From Eudorina sp. 2006-703-Eu-15 (taxonomy: Eukaryota > Chlorophyta > Chlorophyceae > Chlamydomonadales > Volvocaceae), in NCBI GenBank assembly GCA_003117195.1, contig BDSI01000025.1, forward strand, positions 886,898 through 950,897: 64,000 bases of DNA, read 5' to 3'. A model generated the notes under the pieces. The model was not told where the DNA came from. It saw nothing but the letters and a program-made list of their open reading frames with translations, and did no database searches. Shown here one piece after another: positions 22,801 through 33,930 of this stretch. Numbering within the stretch: the first letter of the stretch is position 1; the number at the start of each line of letters is the position of its first letter. The translations under genes and the position numbers were made by a program.

Positions 22801-25800
22801 CTTCCTCCTCATCACACACATATATCTGGGGGGTCGGGCGGATCTCCCTTTGGCTAAACACACATACTAGGAACATGCTACATGGGGTTCCCCCGCGGCT
22901 CGTCGTTACGTCCCTGCACCTCTCTCCCGCCACCTCTCCCCCCCTCCCTTGCCGGCTCCAGGGTGGCGGAGGCCAAGGCCCGCCAGGAGGAGGAGGCGCG
23001 GCTGACGGCGGAGCGGCAGCGGCAGTGGCAGGAGGAGACGGCCAGGGAGGCACAGCGGATGCAGGTGTGTGTGTGGTGTGTGTGGGGGGGGGAAACGGGG
23101 AGGGAGGGGGCGGCGGTTATCGGTTTGGTGCTATTTTGCGGTTTCGCTGTCTTTATTGACAAAAAGAGGGGGCGGCATGGATCCATGGATTGTGGATCTG
23201 GGACAACACACCAACCCCAGCGCGCCCTCCCGCTCACACACCCACCCACCCGCCCACTCACTCGTCATCCCCACCCCACCCCCCAGTAGCGCAGTTTGAA
23301 TACAGTATGCCTACCAAATCCTGTACCCACCCCGCCCACCCACCAGTTTCCTGCATCCACCCACCCATCCCTCACCCGCAACCCCTACCCGGCAGGAAGC
23401 CGCGGCCGCCGCTCGACGGGTGTACGAGGAGCGGGAGGCCCGACTGGAGGAGGAGCTGGCGGCGAGGGCGGAGGTGGAGCGGCGGCTGCGCGAGGAGTCG
23501 GAGGCGCGGAAGCGGCAGGAGGCGGAGGCGCGCAAGTGCGGGGGGGGGTATGGGGGGGGTATGGGGGGGGGGTAATGGGGGGGGGTATAGGAACTTAACA
23601 GACGTGGGGGTGGGGGTGGGGGTGGGGGTGGGGGTGGGGTGGGGTGGGGGTGGGGGTGAAGGAGGAGAACGAGGGAAGGCGAAAGATGCGGGAAGATGCG
23701 GGAAGCTGCGGGAAGGAGGGAGGGAGGGTACAGGAGGTTTTGGGAGGGGGATGTTCTGTCACTGTCTTTTTATTGACNNNNNNNNNNNNNNNNNNNNNNN
23801 NNNNNNNNNNNNNNNNNNNNNNNNNNNNNNNNNNNNNNNNNNNNNNNNNNNNNNNNNNNNNNNNNNNNNNNNNNNNNNNNNNNNNNNNNNNNNNNNNNNN
23901 NNNNNNNNNNNNNNNNNNNNNNNNNNNNNNNNNNNNNNNNNNNNNNNNNNNNNNNNNNNNNNNNNNNNNNNNNNNNNNNNNNNNNNNNNNNNNNNNNNNN
24001 NNNNNNNNNNNNNNNNNNNNNNNNNNNNNNNNNNNNNNNNNNNNNNNNNNNNNNNNNNNNNNNNNNNNNNNNNNNNNNNNNNNNNNNNNNNNNNNNNNNN
24101 NNNNNNNNNNNNNNNNNNNNNNNNNNNNNNNNNNNNNNNNNNNNNNNNNNNNNNNNNNNNNNNNNNNNNNNNNNNNNNNNNNNNNNNNNNNNNNNNNNNN
24201 NNNNNNNNNNNNNNNNNNNNNNNNNNNNNNNNNNNNNNNNNNNNNNNNNNNNNNNNNNNNNNNNNNNNNNNNNNNNNNNNNNNNNNNNNNNNNNNNNNTC
24301 CTCCCCCCTCTCCCGCCTGCCGTCGTACCACCGTCGTACTTCGGTACGGCGGTACGGCAACGTACGGCGCCACGCTGGTACAGGTACACGTTGGTGTTCC
24401 GGGCCCGTGTCGCGGGTCGCCCCGCCCCCCCGGGAACCACTGTCGTACCCCCTCCCGGCGCGGGGGGAGCGGCGGCGGCGGCGACGCTGTTGCGCGGCCC
24501 GCCACCGGCGCGCTTCGTGCTGGAATGCTCGTACGAGCTGTCGTACGCTGCTCGTACGGCACCGACGTTGGTGGCCGCGCCCGGCGCCGACGCGGCGGAG
24601 GCGGCGGCGGAGCCAGCCGAAGGGGAAGTGGCGGCGGCGGAGACGGAGTCGGCGGCGGCGGCGGCGACGCTGGCGCTGCCGGCGGAGGCGCTGCCGGCGG
24701 CGCCGGCAGCGGGCGCCGGCGGCGCTGAGTCATCATCGTCGCCACCGTCGTCGTCGTCGTCGTCGTCGTCGACGGCACCCGCGGCCGCGCTGTCGGGTGC
24801 CAGCGGGCGGCCGTACGAATCCGCGGCGGCGGCGGTGGAGGGTGCGGCGGAGCTGGCTGGTGGGTCCCGAACTCTCCCATCACTCCCCCATCACTCCCCT
24901 CTCACCCCCCTCTCACCCCCCTCTCACCCCGGGGTGTGTTTGAGCTGTTTTCTTTTTACCCCCCCCCCCCCGGGGTACACCGGTGCTGCCCCTGCGCCCC
25001 TGCGCCCCGTTGGCACCGCCTCGCAACCTCCGCGACCTCCTGCATTCCGCGCAGTCGGAAGCCGTCCCAGGGCCCTAAAGCCCCTCTTCCCCCCTCGCCA
25101 TGGAAGCTGGCGGTCTCCCCAGAACTCCGCTCCTCACTCACCACACTTTCCCTGTTCTTGCCCCGCCTTATCCCTGTCTCGGTCCCGCCTTAAACCTTTC
25201 CAACCTTTCTTTACCCCGTCTGTCTACCTGCCTGGACCCCCTCCGACCCCACTCCTCCCCCACCTCGTCCCGCCGGGCTGGGTGTGTCTGGGCAGTTTCT
25301 TAATAACCCTCGTCCCGCCCGCCCCCCTCCAACCCGCCCTCAGGTGCGGCCTCCGCCCCGCTGGCTGCGCTGCTGTCCCGCCCCGACTGGCTGGGGGGCA
25401 TGCCCCTGGAGCCATCCCCCCGGGGGGCCCTCGCCAGGTGGCTGGGGGCGGAGGAGGAGGAGCAGGAGAAGGAGCGGGCGGCGGCAGCAGCCGGCGGAGC
25501 TACAGCTGCTTCTACAGCTGCTGCTGCTGCTGCTGCTGCGGGGGCTGCTGCTGCTGCTGCTTCGGGGGCTGTAGCGGCTCTGACGGAGGTGGAGTTACGG
25601 CACTGGGCCCGGATGGCTCACTTGCAGGTGGGGGTGTTGAGGGCGAGAGGAAGCCCCATCCGACAAAGACCCGACCGGTTACCAAGAATTGAATACCGTA
25701 CGGGCCCTAATAGCCGCAACTCAGGTGTCATCGTAGTAATCCGCAGCCGAGTTGGAGTAGGATCTAGGGTGTTTTGAGGAGGACGGAGCCGATTGCGGTG

Positions 25801-28800
25801 TTGGGGGGCGCGGACGCAGTCGTGTGGGTTAGCGTGCGGGGGTGGGGCAGGGGACGCACCGCGGCGAGGGGGTGGGGGTGGGGGAAGGGAGGAAATTGGA
25901 GGACGGAGGCGGTCCGGGGGACGGGGGGTGAGCCGTTGGCGTCGGAGCTGAGGTTTGGTTTCGGAGTGTGGGTTGGCCGACCGGCTGTTGGGGCGCCAGC
26001 GGAGATGCCTCCCTGTCTGAGGTGAAGGGGGTGGAGGGGCTTGGACCTCAACCACTTGAGGGGGACTAAGTCCTTTTGCCGCCCTCCCGCTCCGCGCCGC
26101 CCCCTCCCCTCACTTTAACTTCGTCTTCCCCTTTGCATTTCGCCCGCTCTGGCTGCTGGTCTTCAATTTGGTGCTCTCCATCATAGGTAATCATTCCGGG
26201 TTGGGTTTGGGTTGCATACCGCCCTTTGCGTTTTCTGCACTTGCATGGCGCCGCCGGTGGTGGCGCAGCTTCTTTGCTTTCCCTCCCTTGCATTTCCTCC
26301 TTTGCCTCGCAGGTACCGGTGATTATCGCTGGTCAGTTTTTGTCGCCGGGCTGGGTGTGTCTGGGCTGCTTCTAATTAAACCCCCTTCCCTCATATTGTT
26401 GACCGATTCCCTGTACCTCCTCCCTCCTCCGCCCCTAACCCTCCCTTCCCCACCCCACCCCACACACGCACACACACACACACACACCCACGCCCACAGC
26501 TGCTGGCCAGTGGTCGGCAGTTGGTGTGTCAGCTGGCCCCGCTGCTGGGGCCCGGAGAGGCGCTGGAGCAGGAGGTGCAGGTAGGGGGGATGGGGTGGGT
26601 GGGTGGGAAGGTATAGGGAATTGGTAGACAAATTGGTAGGCGGGTGGGGGGAGGGGGAGCGGGGGCCCGGGGGAAGTGGGATGAGGAGAGTGAGGACTGG
26701 AGGAAGGGGCGCCGCCCGGGGCCCCGGAAGGTTGGATCTCTAGGGTTTTGAATAGAAGTGTAATGTACAGCCACGCGAGGGGGCGGTCGTTGATGCGGGA
26801 GGAGGCGGTTGTATCAATCACTGCGTTGTCACTGGATACCCCGGGGGAGGGGAAGCCCTAGGTCCTACCCCCCTGCTCCGAAACACACACACCCACACCT
26901 ACACCCCGCAGTGCCGCATCAGCCGCCCCGTGCCGCCGCCCGCCGGCGAGCTGCCGCCCGCGGCCGCCGCCGTACTGCCGCCTGCGCTCGCGCCGTCGCT
27001 GCGCGCCGCCGCCGCCGCCGCCGCCGCGGGGCAGTTGCACCGGGCGGTGGAGCTGGTCGATGGGGTGATCGCGCGGGAGGAGGCGGCGGCGGCGGCGGCG
27101 GGCCGCGACGGCGCCGCCAACGGCGCGCCGCTGCCGCCGCTGGCGGTGGCGGCGCTGGTGTACGGCGAGCTGATGGAGACTTCGGGGTACGAACCGCCGT
27201 CGTCGTCGCAGCCGGGGGCCACCCTGGAGCTCATTGACCGCGGCGGCGGCGGCGCCGCCGCCGCCGCCGGGGCGTCTGAGGATGCGGGATCATCGGTGGC
27301 GGCGGAGGCGGCGGGCGGAGGAGCGACGGAGGGTGAAGCGGCGGCGACGGCGGCGGCGGAGGGAGGTTCCCTGGAGCGGTTGGCACGCTACCAGCTGACG
27401 GAGCGGGCCCGTACGGCGCCGCCGGACAGTCTGGCGGCGACGGCGCAGGTGGGCGTGGTGGTTGTGGTGGTTGTGGTGGTGGGGGAATGTTGTTGGTTGG
27501 TGGGAGTACGGCAAAGGGTGGGTAGGGAGGTCGGAGGGTTTTGGGGGTTACGGTTTAGGGGGGAGGGGGGTCGGGGAGCTGTTGGGAGTTGGGCGGGGAG
27601 GAGGAGTGCCTTGAAAGCCTGTGGTAGGTGGGGCTACTGTCCTCAAACTTTCCTAAACCACCACCCTCACCAACCACCCCACCAACGACCAACCGCCCTC
27701 ACCAACCGCCCTCACCAACCACCCTCACCAACCACCCTCACCAACCGCCCTCTCCAACCACCCGCACGAACCGCCCTCACCAACCATCCGCACCCACCTC
27801 AAACCTGCGACACCCCTGGACCACCCCCCTCCCGCCCTCTCCCCGCCAGTTCCTGCGGCTAGTGCTCCCGGGGGGGTCCCGCCACCCTCTGAGCCGCCTG
27901 ATGGAGCAGCTGGCGGAGGACAACATGAGTGCTGCCACCCGACAGGCGGTGCAGGTGGGCGGGGGACGTGCCGTACAAGGGGGGACGAGGGCGGGGCCGG
28001 GGCCAGGGGGAACGTGCCGTACAGGGGGACGAGGGCGGGGCCAGGGCCGGGGCCAGGGGGGACATGCCGTACAGGGCAAGACGAGGGCGATGCAGGGGGG
28101 CACCGGAACTGGATTTGGGTCGGGCGGGGGGTTCCCCCTCCCCTCCCCTCCCCTCCCCTGGTTTCGCGAAACACACCGGATCCGGATCTTTGCTCGCTGG
28201 TATCCGGAGCCGCCTGCTTGATGCCGGGTGTTCAGCGCAGCCAGTGTAAGGCCCATACACCACACCCCACTCACCATCACCCTTCAGGTGTCCCCCTCCC
28301 CCCTTCCCCCGCCCACCCCTCCCCCGCCCACCCCTCCCCCGCCCACCCCCCGCCCACCCCTCCCCTTTCCCAACTCGCACAACCCACATACACACACGCC
28401 CCGGTACGGCAGATCCGACGTCAGCGGGCCGCCCTGGAGGCTCAGGCGGCGGCGGTGCTGCAGCAGCAGCGGGGGCTGGCGGGGGAGGGCGGCGCGCTGC
28501 TGGTGGGGGCGGGGGCGGCGGGGGACACAAGGTGAGGTGGTGGGCGCAATAGGAACGTGGCGAAGAGAGACATAGGTGTGAGGGGGCGGGGGAACTTGGC
28601 GGGCATATTCACACTGTGAGGGGGCGGGGGAAAGGGGCGGTAGGATGGGGGGGGTTGAAGCGTGGGGTATAGGACACTATTTAAATTATGAGGGAGGTGG
28701 ATGCGGAAGGTAGGATGGGTGGGGGGAGCGGGATGTAGGAAATTGGTAGACGTATGCGACACTGCGCTGCTGCTGCCAGAGCAGAAGTCCAATCGGCGGA

Positions 28801-31363
28801 GAGGGGGGTCGCAAGGCCGAAAGGTTCGACGAGGAATGGGACACAGGTGGTGGGGTTGAAAACGCAAAACCCCGCCCACCCCAACCCCCCTCGCCATCTC
28901 CCACCCACCCAAACACACACAAGACTGTATGTCTACCAATTTCCTATACCCACCCCGCCCGCCCAAACACACACACACATCCCCCATCCACCGGGCCCCC
29001 ACCCCACCCCCCTTCCCCCCCCAGGGGCTCGCTGGTGCCCGTCCCCGAGCGGCTGTGGGCCACCCGCAATGTGGCCAATAACTTGCTGCGGTTCGGGGAG
29101 CCGCTGCAGGTGGGGGAGGCGGTCAGCATGCTGCAGGAGGCGGGTGAGCAGGGGGTGGGGGGCGGTTGCAGGGGGGCTGGTTGCAAGGGCCGGTGGGGAT
29201 GGGGGCGGGGTCCGAATCTGGATATGGATCTGGGCAGGATTAGGGCAGGATTGGGATTAGGGCAGGATTGGGATTCGGGCAGGGTCAGGGCGGGTTCAGG
29301 GCGGGGGCGGACCCTCCCAGGAGGGACTGCCACATTCACGCTTGTGGGGTTCCCTGCCTCGCGGGCGACCCCCTCCCCCCCTTGTGCCCTCCACCGAAGC
29401 TCCCCTGGTCCCCTGTCCCCGGTGATACCTGTCTGCGCCGAATGGCGCCCTCTCGCTTGCCTTTGAGGTTTGGAAGCTGCCTTAGTGGGTTTGCGGTTGT
29501 GGGTTTGCGGTTGTGGGTTTGGTTTGTGGGCTTGCGTTTGGGCCCCCGGGCCGCCCTTGGGCTCGCTGACGGTCCAGGCCAGGGCTTTCTGCTTTGGATT
29601 TGGGTTTGGGGTCAGATCAGGTGGCTAGGTAGGTAGGTGCCTTGGCGGTGTCTTGCAGTCAATGTCTTTTGTTTACTGCATTTCCATCTTGGCTTTCTTG
29701 CGGGTGTGAAGGCTGCTGTGGGAAGGGCAGGGGTGCCCGGCTCCGGGACAAGGCTCTACCCCCTCTCGCCCTGTCAACCCCACCCCCACCCCCACACCCC
29801 GGGGTGCCACCCATCCCACCCGCTTGGCTTGTTCTCGCTTGTTCCCGATGACCCTTCGTTATGCCCCAAACCAATTTCCTGTACCCACCTCGGCCCCCCA
29901 CCTTGCCCTTGCCCCCCGCCTCTGACCCCGGCTCGGACCCACCACCTCCCTGAACTCCCTCTGACCTTGACCTAGCCCCCTGCCCCATCTCCCCTGCCCC
30001 ACCTCCCCATCTCCGCTGCCCCATCTCCCCTGCCCCACCTCCCCATCTCCGCTCCCCCAGTCGCCCTCGCCCGCCGCCACTACGGCGAGCGGCACCCCTG
30101 CCAGCTGGCCGTGCTGCTGGACTGCCTGGGGGCGCTGACGGCGGAGGAGGCCGTCGAGGAGGCGGCGGAGGCGCAGCAGCAGCAGCAGCATCAGAAGGCG
30201 GCGGGACCCGACGAGGCAGGCGGTCAGGCAGGCGGCCGGGACCAGGGCCAGGCGGGTGGCGGCGCGGCGGGCGGTGTGGCAGGCGGGGTGGCAGGCGGGG
30301 TGGCGGCGGCGGCATCCCGGCGGGCCCGGGCGGCGGAGGAGCTGCTTGAGGTGGTGCAGGTGCGGGAATGAGCGCAGCTGGGAGGGGCTGTTGAGGGGCC
30401 GGGCAGCTGGGCATGCGGTGGTTTTATTCCCTGTGTGTGTGGGGAAGAGGGGCCCGTGAACCGTGAGCCCATTTGTCAGTAGAACAGACAGCGAAATCTC
30501 AAAATTCCCCCCTCCCTCCGGATCCTGTGCGTTTAAGCCGCGGAGTCCCCCCTCCCACACCCCCCCAACTCTTCACGAAGCTTCTTTCGCGTTACTCATC
30601 GACTTTTAGTTGACTGGTATTTTAACAGCCGCCAGCGGTCCGATCCTGCCACTCGCCGTGCGCCCTCGCCTACACCGAACACAAAACACACACAGCTACA
30701 TGCCGCTCCCCGTGTGCCCTCGGCCCGGCCCCAGGCCCTGGTGGAGCGCTACCAGGCGGGTCGTGACCCTCTGAGCTGCGTGCTGCTGCTGGAGGCGGCG
30801 GTGACGGAGGCCACACCCGCGTTGAGACCCACGGGTCGGGCGGGACGCGGAGGCGGAGGCGGAGGCGGCGCAGGCGGAGGCGGGCGCCGCGGGTCTGCGG
30901 CCCTCGCGGCGGCGACCGAGCTGGCGGGGGATCTGATGTACGCGCTCAAACCGCCCGAGGCGCGGACGGTAGGTGTGGGTGTGGGTGTGGGTGCGGGGCG
31001 ACATTGCGAGCTGTGGGTGTGGGTGTTTGAACTCAAGATGTGCGCCAAACCCCAGGGCCTGGCACCGGTCAGTTGCTGATGTAGTCCACATTGCCCCATG
31101 GGCCCTATGGCCCCTGTCCTACCCTGCCCTACCCGGCCAGCTGTTGTGCCCACATCCCCAAACCCCGCCCTGTCTAACCCTGGCCACCCCCTCCACCCCC
31201 CGAGCCGCAGGTCATGACCGTCCGGCGGGAGGGCCAGCTGCCGGCGTTGCTGCGGCGGTTGGCCAAGGACTTCACGGAGGAGCTGGCGGCGTACGGCAAG
31301 AAACGCAACCGCTGGATCGACTCGTACAACAGCGGGGCGACGCTGCCGCCGCTACGGCCCTGA
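19816..31363 (+). CDS. Very large unknown protein: Ala-rich N-terminus, one membrane segment, coiled coil, TPR-like C-terminus (gap inside)
   Basis: Exons before the gap: 19816-20796, 21222-21416, 22308-22411, 22962-23064, 23396-23535. After the gap: up to 24859 (start unresolved), 25344-25627, 26500-26580, 26912-27448, 27850-27954, 28413-28531, 29025-29143, 30061-30359, 30735-30968, 31211-31363. Phases agree at every junction outside the gap, and at least 1,338 residues are visible. The N-terminus is Ser/Arg/Ala-rich and could be an organelle presequence. Exon 2 has a hydrophobic segment, SVGGWALAAALLFAIRL. Exons 3-5 are charged heptad-like coiled coil rich in Glu, Arg and Gln. The C-terminal part, NVANNLLRFGEPLQVGEAVS followed by ALARRHYGERHPCQLAVLLD, resembles tandem TPR helices. 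I do not recognise the family. Poly-Ala and poly-Gly runs fill much of the rest. Confidence 0.75.
20820..20884 (-). repeat. Dispersed element B copy
   Basis: Plus strand has aagaaacagcccagacacac, cagccctgcgacaaatac and tgaccaacgat, the reverse complement of the B units at 25268 and 26316. It lies in intron 1 of the large plus-strand gene. Confidence 0.75.
21514..21826. repeat. Minisatellite, seven units, in intron
   Basis: Seven copies of aaatgaaaactgcaactggg followed by gtct and a variable GT run. The GT run length differs between units, so unit length is about 36-48 bp. It occupies the intron after exon 2 of the large gene. Confidence 0.95.
22434..22578. repeat. Two element A copies in inverted orientation
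   Basis: A minus-oriented copy (ggacattctcacactgcgtt, about 22437-22470) faces a plus-oriented copy (ggcagcagcgcagctccaat then atgcctactaatttcctc, about 22534-22575) inside one intron of the large gene. Confidence 0.6.
22621..22795. repeat. CCCTG pentamer satellite in intron
   Basis: About 35 CCCTG units with one ccttg variant near the right end, between exons 3 and 4 of the large gene. Confidence 0.95.
23112..23175 (+). repeat. Dispersed element C, most complete copy
   Basis: Contains ggtttggtgctattttgcgg, tttcgctgtctttattgaca and aaaagagggggcgg. It is followed at about 23283-23330 by an element A copy (agtagcgcagtttgaataca, then gtatgcctaccaaatcctgt). Both are in intron 4 of the large gene. 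Confidence 0.7.
23778..24298. other. Assembly gap of 521 N
   Basis: The unread stretch begins immediately after cactgtctttttattgac, a family C core. At least one exon and its splice sites of the large gene are hidden here, because exon 23396-23535 ends in phase 2 and the first exon after the gap has no visible acceptor. Confidence 1.
25268..25318 (+). repeat. Dispersed element B copy
   Basis: gggctgggtgtgtctgggca then gtttcttaataaccc. A weaker copy, ggtgtgtttgagctgttttc, is at about 24927-24962. Both are in the intron before the exon at 25344. Confidence 0.7.
26316..26388 (+). repeat. Dispersed element B, longest copy
   Basis: ttatcgctggtcagtttttg, tcgccgggctgggtgtgtct and gggctgcttctaattaaacc follow one another in the intron before the exon at 26500. 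Confidence 0.75.
28590..28955. repeat. Cluster of element A copies, including a near full-length one, with an inverted partner
   Basis: Minus-oriented copies are at about 28590-28615 (weak), 28663-28685 (weak) and 28733-28790 (strong: aggaaattggtagacgtatg, cactgcgctgctgctgccag, agcagaagtcc). A plus-oriented half-copy, atgtctaccaatttcctata, is at 28926-28948. All are within the intron before the exon at 29025. Confidence 0.7.
30465..30510 (-). repeat. Dispersed element C copy
   Basis: gtcagtagaacagacagcga followed by aatctcaaaattcccccc, reverse complement of the C core, in the intron between exons 30061-30359 and 30735-30968. Confidence 0.6.
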
Positions 31364-32118
31364 GTTACCCCCCGGGGAGCTACCCCTCTCGCCGCGGGTG
31401 CTTCCGACCGCTGCCTGCTGCCATATGTGCACTTGCGGTGTTGGTCCCGTCCTGTGGTGCGTGGGGCAGGGACGGTTTCGGAACCAGGCACATCCGTCAA
31501 CCGTCACCGCCACCGTCACCACCGCTCAGGGCACCGAGGTCCGATACGGCCACCTGACTTTCGGGGGGGGGGGCGGTGGCATGGGTGATGGCCGCAACTA
31601 CGCGGCAGCGTGGCCCTTTGTGGCCTTGGGCTGGGTTGCCGGGGGGAGAGCTGCTGCGCCCCGGTACTTGCGAGTCCCAAGTTGTATCACACTTAACGTC
31701 GTTCCGGTGTAGCAGTAGGGCAGGAAGGAATTGTACCGGCGAAGTGAATGTCGGCGAGTTATATAGCTTACGGCAATTCTGAAATTGGCGGTATTATAAC
31801 AGGGTACGGAATACTCTTGCAACGACGAATGATTAGTGCATGTACAAGTCGAGTATCCTGTTTTCAATTTCAAATGTCCGACTTCAATCGCGACAAGAGC
31901 GCTCTCGAGACTTGAGACAAAACATTTTTGTGCCATTCAACGGCTGTCAATGGGCCTCAATTATCATAAAAGCTATTGGTCTCGGCTTTCCAAAAATTGT
32001 TCGGTTTGGTGGGTTGCATCAGGACGCCGAAGAACGGGTCATCGTGGTTCATAATTCACGATTAAGACTTCCAACAATTTAAGGCAGACGGAGTTTTGTA
32101 TCTTCGGAAGAAGAACAT

Positions 32119-32142
32119 ATGGAGTTGACCGACGAGCAAGCT
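32119..32142 (+). pseudogene. Remnant start of a fourth F-box/ankyrin paralogue
   Basis: atggagttgaccgacgagca differs at only two positions from the start of the gene at 46527 (MELTDQQ there, MELTDEQ here). After about eight codons similarity stops and no F-box or ankyrin segment follows. Repeat E, which also follows the three intact paralogues, begins about 100 bp downstream. The short match makes this tentative. Confidence 0.35.
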
Positions 32143-32239
32143 GCGTTGCAACAAACCTTGAAAGCAATAGGTCGTTTGCAACAATGGCGGCAGGCTGTGC
32201 GCGGCCGTTCATTGAGGTATTTAACCACGCACAACACCC

Positions 32240-32650
32240 CAGCAGCACTGCCAGGATCTCCCGAGTGCATCCATAACCCGGCCCAGGGGCAACGGCGGGT
32301 TTCGGACATTGCCGCATGTGCATTTGGATCGGCGTATCGTGCGGTCGTGGTGGTGTGAAACGGTTTTTAAGGGGCTGACCCGTGGATCAGTATCAGTGGC
32401 GGTTGAGGCCGGCCTGCACGTGCACTGCCACCACCGGGTGTCGGCCGCATGTTACGCGGCCATGCTGTGCATCCATGGCTGGGTAGCTGTTCAAGGGGTT
32501 GGTGGTTGCGGGGGGTTGGTGCTATGGGGCAACTGCGGCGGCGGTGGAGTTGCCAGTGTGTGTGTACAATTCAAGCATGTGGGTTACACAGATGTGGGTC
32601 ATGTCTCTATGCGGTGACTGGTGATAGTGCGGTTCGTCAGTGTCAGGTGT
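32240..32650 (+). repeat. Dispersed repeat E, copy 1
   Basis: Shares blocks such as gccgcatgtgcatttggatc, gtggcggttgaggccggcct and gtgcggttcgtcagtgtcag with copies at about 36690, 41900 and 49300. No coding potential is seen. Confidence 0.6.
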
Positions 32651-32920
32651 TATTATTAGGATGTTTCAGCGGACTCCGCGGGTCATCGGTGACAGCCCCG
32701 GCGACAGCCGAGGCTTCCTCACCATACACTGCCTAAACGAACTACCGCCACCATGGCGCTCCGGACAGGCTCCCCAAGTGCACCGAACACTCCCCGGGCC
32801 CACACTACCAGGGAACCACCCCGTTCCTGAGAACCAACCATGGCAAGGGATAAAGCCCGCTCAGGGGGAGTTAGCCACCAGGGCGCCCCTATTAGCGAAC
32901 CACCACCCCCACCAAGGCGG
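32650..32920 (-). mobile_element. 5'-truncated LINE tail
   Basis: Begins ttattattaggatgtttcag and then cggactccgcgggtcatcgg, matching base by base the inverted copy at 38270-38535 over about 260 bp, including gttcctgagaaccaacca and gttagccaccag. It interrupts repeat E just after gtcagtgtcaggtg, a site seen uninterrupted near 42395-42420. Confidence 0.6.
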
Positions 32921-33861
32921 GGTCACTTCTCCAGCGGTGGCCCGTACCCCGTAGTCTTGGAGGGCCAGGGGGGCTCGCGAGTCACCATCAGGGGCCTGCC
33001 CGTACGGTCCCACTGGGCCGAAAAAACCGCCCACACCTAGCAATAGCTCCACTGGGCGTCAGTGCCCTGTCCACCCGCGGTCTATTACGACAGAGTACCT
33101 ACAGGGCTTAAGAATCCTGGCCTGACGGAACCGGGCCTCGGCACACAAGACGACCGTCCTGCACTTTCAGGATGGGGTGTGTAGCCCCCACCGCTGACCA
33201 CCCTTTCACTGGGACTCCCAGCTCAGCGAAGTCGTAAAGTCGGCTCCAAAAGTCTGCCACTGCCCGCCGGGCGGCTAGCCCTTCAGCGTCCCCTAAGGGC
33301 CGCGGGATCCCGCCCGCGGGATCCCGCCCTCGTCAGACGTGTTACTGCTAGCAACTCTGTCGGTCAGCACTCATCTGTAAGCCCTGCCCCCACGTGCAAC
33401 TGCAGCGGGTACTGGACGCACCTCTGGGATCAGCGTGAGCAACCAGAAATCCATTCCAGGTTCTCCAGCGCGTACACCTGGCCCCCATTTCGTGGCCCGC
33501 CATTCTGAACGTCAGCGCAGGCAGCAGCCGCAACATCTTCACCGGCCAGCGCCGCCGCCTTCTGCGTATCGTCACCTCCGTCGACCCTACATTGTACCTA
33601 GAGACCGATTGTGCCACCTCATCCATGTACGGCCTGACCCCATTGATTGGTCCGTCCCCAGCGCCCCACGGGACTCCAGTGACCGCAAGCGGGTAACCGG
33701 CCACCACCTCCTCGCGCTTCGGGGGCCCAGGGCAACCTTCCCCCTTACTTGGGGCATCCTCCACGCCGCACCCCACGTGTTCTATTGCACGTGGCCTCCT
33801 CCATCCGGACCGCTGACCATGTTTGGGCGCTTGGTGCACTCCGATCCTTTCCGATGCACAA

Positions 33862-33930
33862 CCAATGATGTTACAGTGGACCCCGTGGGTCATCGGTGAC
33901 AGCCATAGCTTCCTCACCACGCACCGATGC
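33862..33930 (-). mobile_element. Short LINE-tail fragment
   Basis: gatgttacagtggaccccgt then gggtcatcggtgacagcc and cttcctcaccacgcac match the start of the copy at 32650. Similarity ends after about 70 bp. Confidence 0.5.

Noticed and set aside
22451..23053. Frames rich in Ala/Leu/Pro/Cys or Gln/Gly/Arg/Ala repeats
   Set aside because: Artefacts of the CCCTG satellite inside an intron; the flanking exons join in phase without them.
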